NCBI GenBank assembly: GCA_947561585.1
Contig: CANNZV010001435.1
Span: forward strand, 62,001-126,000
Reading direction: 5' to 3'
DNA: 64,000 nt
From: Caprella mutica
Lineage: Eukaryota; Arthropoda; Malacostraca; Amphipoda; Caprellidae
Both the position numbers and the translations under genes were made by a program. Shown here one piece after another: positions 58,696 through 64,000 of this stretch. The notes beneath the pieces were generated by a model. That model worked only from the letters and a program-made list of their open reading frames with translations. It was not told the DNA's origin and did no database searches. The first letter of the stretch is position 1. Each line of letters begins with the position of its first letter.

Positions 58696-59254
58696 CTGAG
58701 TGCATAATTAGCATAGGAGGGGCCAAAAAGTGTGGAGCACTTACGGTTTATTACTCCGCCAAATGTTGACCCTCCTTCTAGCTGACCAATCAGAGAAGAG
58801 TTATCGTGAAAAACTTGCAACACTGTATCAATAGAAAATTACCCAGTAGAGACAGTATCTCAAAAACTTTATGCGCTTTTTACTATATTTTTAAAATTTT
58901 AGAAAATAGAAGCATAGCCTTATTGGGCACACTGTAGATTCCTACGGGAAACCTGTTCATCGTTATTACTCGAAAATGAAGGAATTAAAAAAATTCTGTC
59001 ACTCCTGAAAAAAGCTTGATTTTGCGTTTTCTATAAAAGCATGGTTGATTCTTTGCTTAGAATTACACAACAGGTGGTCGGAAATTTCGATCTCAGAATT
59101 ATAAATGACCTCTTAACATAAATGACCGTTAAGTAGTTTGCTGTATCCGCTAGTTTGTTGTATTGCACATTTCCTGATCGTTTAATGATCTGACAGGGGG
59201 GTTCGAATGGTGGCACGACCCCGATACATTTAATACATAATTCATATAAGCTTT

Positions 59255-59525
59255 ATCTATACCTGAGACCGAAATTTCCGAGACTGGATTTTCCGGTCAA
59301 ATCTCGTGTTAAATGAATGTCAAAATCACTAATGTTACGCATCATTTTAAAACGGTTGAGGTTATCCTACTTTAATAAATAAATTACACATTTGAGTACT
59401 CATAATTTCAACTTTTTCTTTTATTGTTCTTTAATAGCACCATTCTAAACTGAGACCGAATTTTCCAAGATAGAAATTTTCAAGAACGAAATTTCCTAGA
59501 CTCAAATTTCCCAGAGTCTACACTA
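59255..59525. repeat. gagaccgaaatttcc phrase repeats
   Basis: Phrases tgagaccgaaatttccgaga and tggattttccgg at the left, and ctgagaccgaattttccaag, agaacgaaatttcctag and actcaaatttcccag at the right. Both sets read in the same direction here, so it is not clear whether they bound one element. Confidence 0.55.
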
Positions 59526-59759
59526 CACATTGAAATAAATAAAATTATTTAATCAGTTCAACTTGGCAGAAAAATTCGTCAGTTAAATTTCTAGAGCATT
59601 GGTTTAGTTATGAATACACACAAAAACTTTAGTTATCCTGGATGGTAGCTCGTGCAAGCTATCAACTTGATTTTTCTCTGAAAATTTAAAGAGTTACGCC
59701 AAAGATATTATACTACAATAAGATACACTACTCTCGACAGTTTCTGTTTTAAAAGTGCG

Positions 59760-60290
59760 TTGTGGCGCCATCTGGTTTTAAAAGCGGGAAATAGAATTGA
59801 AATATTGTAAGGACAATCGAGGTACGTTGTGTTCGTGACGTCATAACAGCAACACTCTAAAATAATATTTAAGACAATTGAAGAACATTCCATTATAGAA
59901 AACAGTGATTAATCCATTAATGTTATTCACACTGCTTAACTTTTGTTTTCTATTTATGTGTGTTGCCTTGTTGACGTCACGGTTACTAATCACTCGATTT
60001 GTTACAACATCTTACAATGCTTTATTCTCTAGTACTTTCCCTACTAGGAAAGTAATATTGATAGGTAGCGACAATTGAGTGATATGTGATGTGACGTAAT
60101 ATATTTATTAAATATATATTTATTTATTATATTATACCAATTAATAAATATTTTTTTTACAAATTTACCTTCTTGAATTGTTTTAAAAATGATTTTAGTG
60201 TTGCTGTTATAACGTCACGCACACAACATACCTCGATTGTCCTTACAAAATTCCAATTCTATTGGAATAGAATTCGCTATGTCAAAGTTT
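59760..60290. repeat. inverted pair around a spacer with CRE-like sites
   Basis: The block with gtgacgtcataacagcaaca (59830-59855) and the block with tgttgctgttataacgtcac (about 60199-60218) are inverted copies, each continuing for about 110 bp to the ggacaatcgaggta / tacctcgattgtcc region. The spacer contains another tgacgtcac. No gene is seen, and 60291-60526 shows nothing further. Confidence 0.75.
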
Positions 60291-60429
60291 CAAACTTACT
60301 GCAATTACGAATCTGAAAATGAAATTTGCAGAATAAAACTGGGTGATGGCTTATGTTTGACATAACGTGTATTTATTATTTAGAGTAGAAAATTATGAAA
60401 AATACAACATAGTATTAGAGAAGAAATAT

Positions 60430-60510
60430 AGAAGAAGTATTAAAAGAACTAAGTGAGTTAACACGAAAGAAGGATGCTTCTATAATCTAAGGATTCTGTA
60501 ATACTTTGCA
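60430..60510 (-). repeat. possible paralogue of the composite element's empty site
   Basis: In reverse complement it contains a tgcaaagtatta motif, then cttctttcgtgttaactcac and ttagttctttt. This resembles the flanks of the composite element if its 9.3 kb and one target copy are removed (tgcaatgtatta, then ctttctttcgttata, and actcacttagctctt). Confidence 0.5.
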
Positions 60511-60526
60511 CTGGATGCTACGTGGT

Positions 60527-60690
60527 ATCCGGTAAATTCATCGCGGTAAATTCATCGCCGGTAAATTCATCGCCATAAATTCATCGCATGGTAAATTCAT
60601 CGCGTGGTAAATTCATCGCATAGTAAATTCATCGCGTGGTAAATTCATCGCATGGTAAATTCATCGCATGGTAAATTCATCGCATGGTAC
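60527..60690. repeat. ggtaaattcatcgc phrase array
   Basis: About ten copies of ggtaaattcatcgc, spaced 14-18 bp by short cg or atg linkers. The matching inverted end is not found. Confidence 0.92.
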
Positions 60691-61204
60691 ATTATAAAAT
60701 TAAATTGATTAACTTAAATATACTTTTTGCAAATTATCGCGCCGATCTTACTTCATTTTTTGCTGGATTAGGGTAACTTGTTTGTACGAATCTGTGCTGT
60801 TAGTTTATTTTAAATGATTGAATTTTAGTAATAGAATGTCATATAATTTTCGCATGTATATCATTCAATTAATATTTAATTTAAAATATTCAATATGTGA
60901 CTATACTTGCATTAATTTATTATTTTATAGTTATAAACTTTTTTTTTACTCTAAATTTTTAATATTTCTCAAATTACGTATTTAAGTAATAGTTTGAACA
61001 ACAACATAATTTTAAATGCTACACCTCTTTGAAAATATTAATTGTCTCAGTAAGTCGGACCCAAGTTTTCTAATTATTTAAGAGATATTGCTTACAATCT
61101 ATATTTTTAAAAGTAATTTAGATATATTTTTTGTGCAGTTGTAACGATAGAATTTAATCTGTAATATTAACGGTTTACTTTAGCAACATATTCATATATT
61201 ATTT
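60691..61204. other. AT-rich spacer, nothing recognised
   Basis: No repeats or frames of note. Confidence 0.4.
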
Positions 61205-61364
61205 AGTGGACTGACAATTGGGCCACGAAAATTGGGCACAAGACAATTGGGCTTAGGACAATTAGGCCCCACGACAATTGGGCCCAAGGACCGACATATT
61301 ATTTGCCCATTTTTTTAGAGTCTACAGTATCAACTTAATTAAAGACCATTGCTACTCTAAAAAC

Positions 61365-62105
61365 TAGGGATGTGACAATATGCGTTTGGTATAAAAATGT
61401 AGTCTTGAGCGTAATTAAAATATAGAATATTCCTAATATGAAAAAAAACATTCTTGTTATCAAAAAAATATATCTTGGAACATATTCATTTCATGAATAA
61501 ATGGTTTTATTCTTTTAAATTACTAGCATTTTTTGTTCTGAGATAGGTCATGTAAGTAACATATTTTCTAGTTTCAGTACCTCTATAGTGAACTCCTGTA
61601 TAGTGATTGAGTTAGGATGTAGCCAATAGCAAATAAGAATGTAGCTATTTTAGATGAAATAATAGAAAATAAGAATGTGGGTATTTATAAAGAAGGCCGT
61701 GGCCCTCCAAGACATGCTTAAATCATTGGAACATACAAGTCAAATTAAAGTTAATGTGAATTTGTTGAAACCTGTTCACTGTTCAGTGTTCAATATAGAA
61801 GAGTTTCATAAATTAGTATTACAAAAGGTATTTTCACAATCTCATTTTATCCCTACAACTCTTCAATTTGTCTTAGTTCAATGTAACGAAAATCTTCAAA
61901 ATTCACATGACATGATTCAAGTTAGTAAGAATTATTTAAATACTTCAAAGATTTTCATTACACCGAAACATGAGATTAGTATACAAATGTGATTTAACGG
62001 GCTTGCTAATATATACATTATCAAGTATATCAAACGAATTTAAAAATTACAAACATATTTTAAGAGAATATAACATATATTTCAAAAATAATATTGTCAC
62101 TACCC
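61365..62105 (+). mobile_element. hAT-related element, most complete copy
   Basis: Left end ctagggatgtgacaatatgc and right end aatattgtcactaccct are inverted repeats. It carries the best-preserved internal frame of the family (61675-61992). Confidence 0.75.
61675..61992 (+). CDS. 105-codon frame in the hAT-related element
   Basis: Unidentified. The frame has an ATG and normal amino-acid content, including a VFNIEEFHKLVLQKVFSQSH stretch and a C-terminal ITPKHEISIQM. The same region in the copies at 16.2, 41.3, 53.3 and 63.8 kb is recognisable but broken by stops, so the frame may be the remnant of an element gene or of captured host sequence. No zinc finger, catalytic motif or membrane segment is visible. 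Confidence 0.3.
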   Translation: MWVFIKKAVALQDMLKSLEHTSQIKVNVNLLKPVHCSVFNIEEFHKLVLQKVFSQSHFIPTTLQFVLVQCNENLQNSHDMIQVSKNYLNTSKIFITPKHEISIQM

Positions 62106-62569
62106 TCATAATAACAAAGTAACACGTTTATATTGTGTCTTCTGCCCAATTTTTTCTGGGTTTATTTGTCGTGTGCCCAATTGTGTTGGGCCCAATTGTC
62201 GTCAGCCCAATTGTCCTGGGGACCAATTTTCCTGGGGCCCAATTGTATTGGGCCCAATTGCCAGGCTGGGCCAAATAATGTGCTGGAGCAATCAGAGTTT
62301 TGAAAACCATTAACTGGTAACAAGTTGCCATATTCGTTAAGGAATTCTTGCACAATTGGAACCACTCCATTAATAATTGCAACGAAGATCATTACCTTAG
62401 CATCATACCTATTATTTGTTTTCCAGATATTTCAAGGGTTTTCGTTCGTATTTTTTCGATGTGTTTTTGATGGAGGCAAATTAACTTCTCGTCTGTCCAA
62501 ACTCACAAAACCGCTATTTATGTGGTTTTCGTTAATGGTCGAACTGAAGATCAATGATAAAAACGGAAA

Positions 62570-62824
62570 CTAAATGAGAGAAAAACTAGTGGTTTCTTCA
62601 ATGAAACTCTTTACCTCCTGAATCGCAGTTTGTGTTTTTTTTATTTTCATTTGCTTTTTCTTATGAATAGAACCAGTTTCATTGAATAGACCACGAACTC
62701 TTGTGAACTTTTTCAAGTGGTAAGATTTAGCCACCCTTCCATTTATCTTGGGAAAGCATGAATTTTTGGCGTACTGTTGAAGAAGAAGGTGTTTTGGCAA
62801 ACTACAGAATACAGGACGATGCAT
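62570..62824 (-). pseudogene. possible helix-turn-helix transposase fragment
   Basis: An 84-codon frame with VRGLFNETGSIHKKKQ followed by a basic stretch and AIQEVKSFIEE. The FxETGSI-basic-VxxxIEE order recalls the linker between two helix-turn-helix units in Tc1/mariner-like or DUF4817 proteins. There is no catalytic core. The call is weak and made only by pattern. Confidence 0.25.
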
Positions 62825-63084
62825 TTCTTCTCAAATTCAAAAATTTTAAATTGAAGAACAGTGCTAATATTAATAAGGTGATAGAAATCCACTATCTATG
62901 GACAAAATAGCTTATACATAATACGACTTGAAGCAATTTAATTTCTCCCATTTCGCAATTTAAAAATGACGATTTTAATAGAATACAGTGTTCAAGCATG
63001 TCAAAAGCAATTAAAAATAATCAAATAATTGACATTCCTTCAATTTTCCATATATTTTTATTAATCCGTAGATTCATTTTTAAA

Positions 63085-63165
63085 AAGTTCAGACCTCAAG
63101 GGGGGAGCATCTGCCCCAAATGCCCCCTCCCCCCCTTGTATACGCGCCTGCAGGGTGGCGCAAAA
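63085..63165. mobile_element. single transposon-like terminus with G/C runs
   Basis: In reverse complement it reads caggcgcgtatacaaggggg, then a G-rich run, catttggggcagatgctccc and ccttgaggt. Ends of the form caggcgcgta plus G-runs are common on widespread animal DNA transposons. No partner end is seen. Confidence 0.4.
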
Positions 63166-63600
63166 AAAAGGAAACCCATATTCAAATTAGTTGAATGTCG
63201 TATGTCCTGATCCTTGTTTACTGTATTTTCGAGTACTATTTACAATTATATTTCTATTTACTGTATACCAATGAAATTTTATCTTTCCTTATGGTTACCA
63301 ATTATTTCTAACTACTAACAAGTAGTTCGTTCTTCTATAGTATCATTTTTTTGTGTTTTTATGATGCAGCAAAACCACGTAGTAGAGCAGCCTCCTATAT
63401 AGTAGACAAACCTCCTATTAGACCAAGAAATTTTTGAAACTGTGCTGGAAAAAACCTCGTACTAGACAAAGCACATTTTTTGTCACCTGACAGTTATTCT
63501 AGTGTTGATATTACAAGGAGTGATAATTACAATACTGTTTTAAAAATAATTCTCTAATTTGAATTATATATTATATTTATTTATGTTGTTTTTAGGATAA
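63166..63600. other. spacer, nothing recognised
   Basis: AT-rich. The motifs gtagtagagcagcctcctat, tagtagacaaacctcctatt and tactagacaaagc at 63378-63470 form three loose copies of another short phrase. Confidence 0.35.
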
Positions 63601-64000
63601 AACATAAGGCAGAATCGGTTTCAGATTTAATGCCCGTTAAATCACATATTTATACTAATCTCATGTTTCGGTGTAATGAAAATATTTGAAGTATTTAAAT
63701 AATTTTTATTAACTTGAATCATATCAGGTGAATTTTAAAGATTTTCGTTACATGAACTAAGAAAAATTGAAGAGTTGTAAGGATAAAATGAGATTGTGAA
63801 AATACATTTTCTAATACTTATTTATGAAACTCTTCTATATTGAACACTGAACAGTGAACAGCTTTCAACAAATTCACATTAACTTTAATTCGACTTGTAT
63901 GTTCCAATGATTTCAGCATGTCTTGGAAGGCCACGGCTTTCTTTAAATACCCACATTCTTATTTTCTATTATTTCATCTAAAATAGCTACGTTGTTATTT
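63600..64000 (-). mobile_element. hAT-related element copy, cut by window end
   Basis: Inverted copy of 61640-62000, aligning through aatcacatatttatactaat, ttattaacttgaatcatatc and ttccaatgatttcagcatgt. It runs off the right edge of the window. Confidence 0.8.

Larger units (their letters stand above)
57705..59930 (-). repeat. right arm of the large inverted duplication
   Basis: Inverted relative to 51290-52800 but longer, with extra sequence at about 58430-58690 (hairpin) and 59040-59590 (phrase array region). It begins with a hAT-type end that the left arm has lost. Confidence 0.83.
61205..62275. mobile_element. caattgggcc phrase-bounded element, interrupted
   Basis: The left array (61205-61300) reads gacaattgggcc repeatedly. 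The right array (62140-62275) reads gggcccaattgtc, so the two are inverted. Between them lies a hAT-related copy (61365-62105). The simplest reading is a short phrase-bounded element into which the hAT-related element jumped. Confidence 0.65.

Noticed and set aside
63378..63470. Another phrase array (tagtagacaaacctcct)
   Set aside because: Only three loose copies, not enough to add to the phrase set.

Overview
The window is animal nuclear DNA, AT-rich and gene-poor. It has introns with GT..AG sites, Tc1/mariner, hAT-like and pogo-like DNA transposons, a CR1-group LINE, and many minisatellites. The DD37D mariners, MITE load and RING gene layout suggest an arthropod, probably an insect; no species can be named from sequence alone. 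About one sixth of the window (roughly 10 kb) is tandem repeat with units of 15-70 bp, and most long open frames are by-products of arrays whose unit length is a multiple of three.

Region 1-30 kb: about twenty minisatellite arrays separated by AT-rich spacer. Between them lie a dead mariner (4436-5647) set in a 50-bp repeat, two copies of a GC-rich foldback element (4056-4330, 6521-6668), a pogo/Tigger-like non-autonomous element (14210-15143), small MITEs and two coding-looking fragments. The first (21179-21367) could be the last exon of a small secreted or peptide-precursor gene. The second (25073-25190) reads like a helix-turn-helix exon overrun by a minisatellite.

Region 30-41 kb: foldback elements (30019-30952, 31234-31828), a tRNA-like/SINE head (31008-31078, minus), MITE pairs, a second mariner (37570-38811) and the one clear cellular gene, a two-exon C3HC4 RING-finger protein (39295-40429) with splice sites and a polyadenylation signal.

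Region 41-64 kb: a nest of transposons. A hAT-like element flanked by an 8-bp target duplication (41959-41966 / 51273-51280) contains two head-to-tail copies of itself. A 5'-truncated CR1-group LINE (42418-46857) interrupts only the first copy, which orders the events: insertion, tandem duplication, LINE insertion. Beyond it lie a large inverted duplication (51290-52800 / 57705-59930), a 3.5-kb element with 22-bp perfect terminal repeats holding a decayed mariner and a decayed RNase H-like fragment (53820-57320), and several copies of another hAT-related element.

The most unusual theme is a set of at least seven different short phrase arrays (units built around an AATT/TTTT/CATT core with GC-rich ends) that sit at the ends of non-autonomous elements, often inverted at the two ends. 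They may mark a diverse, poorly described group of DNA elements. No prokaryotic genes, CRISPR arrays or operons are present.
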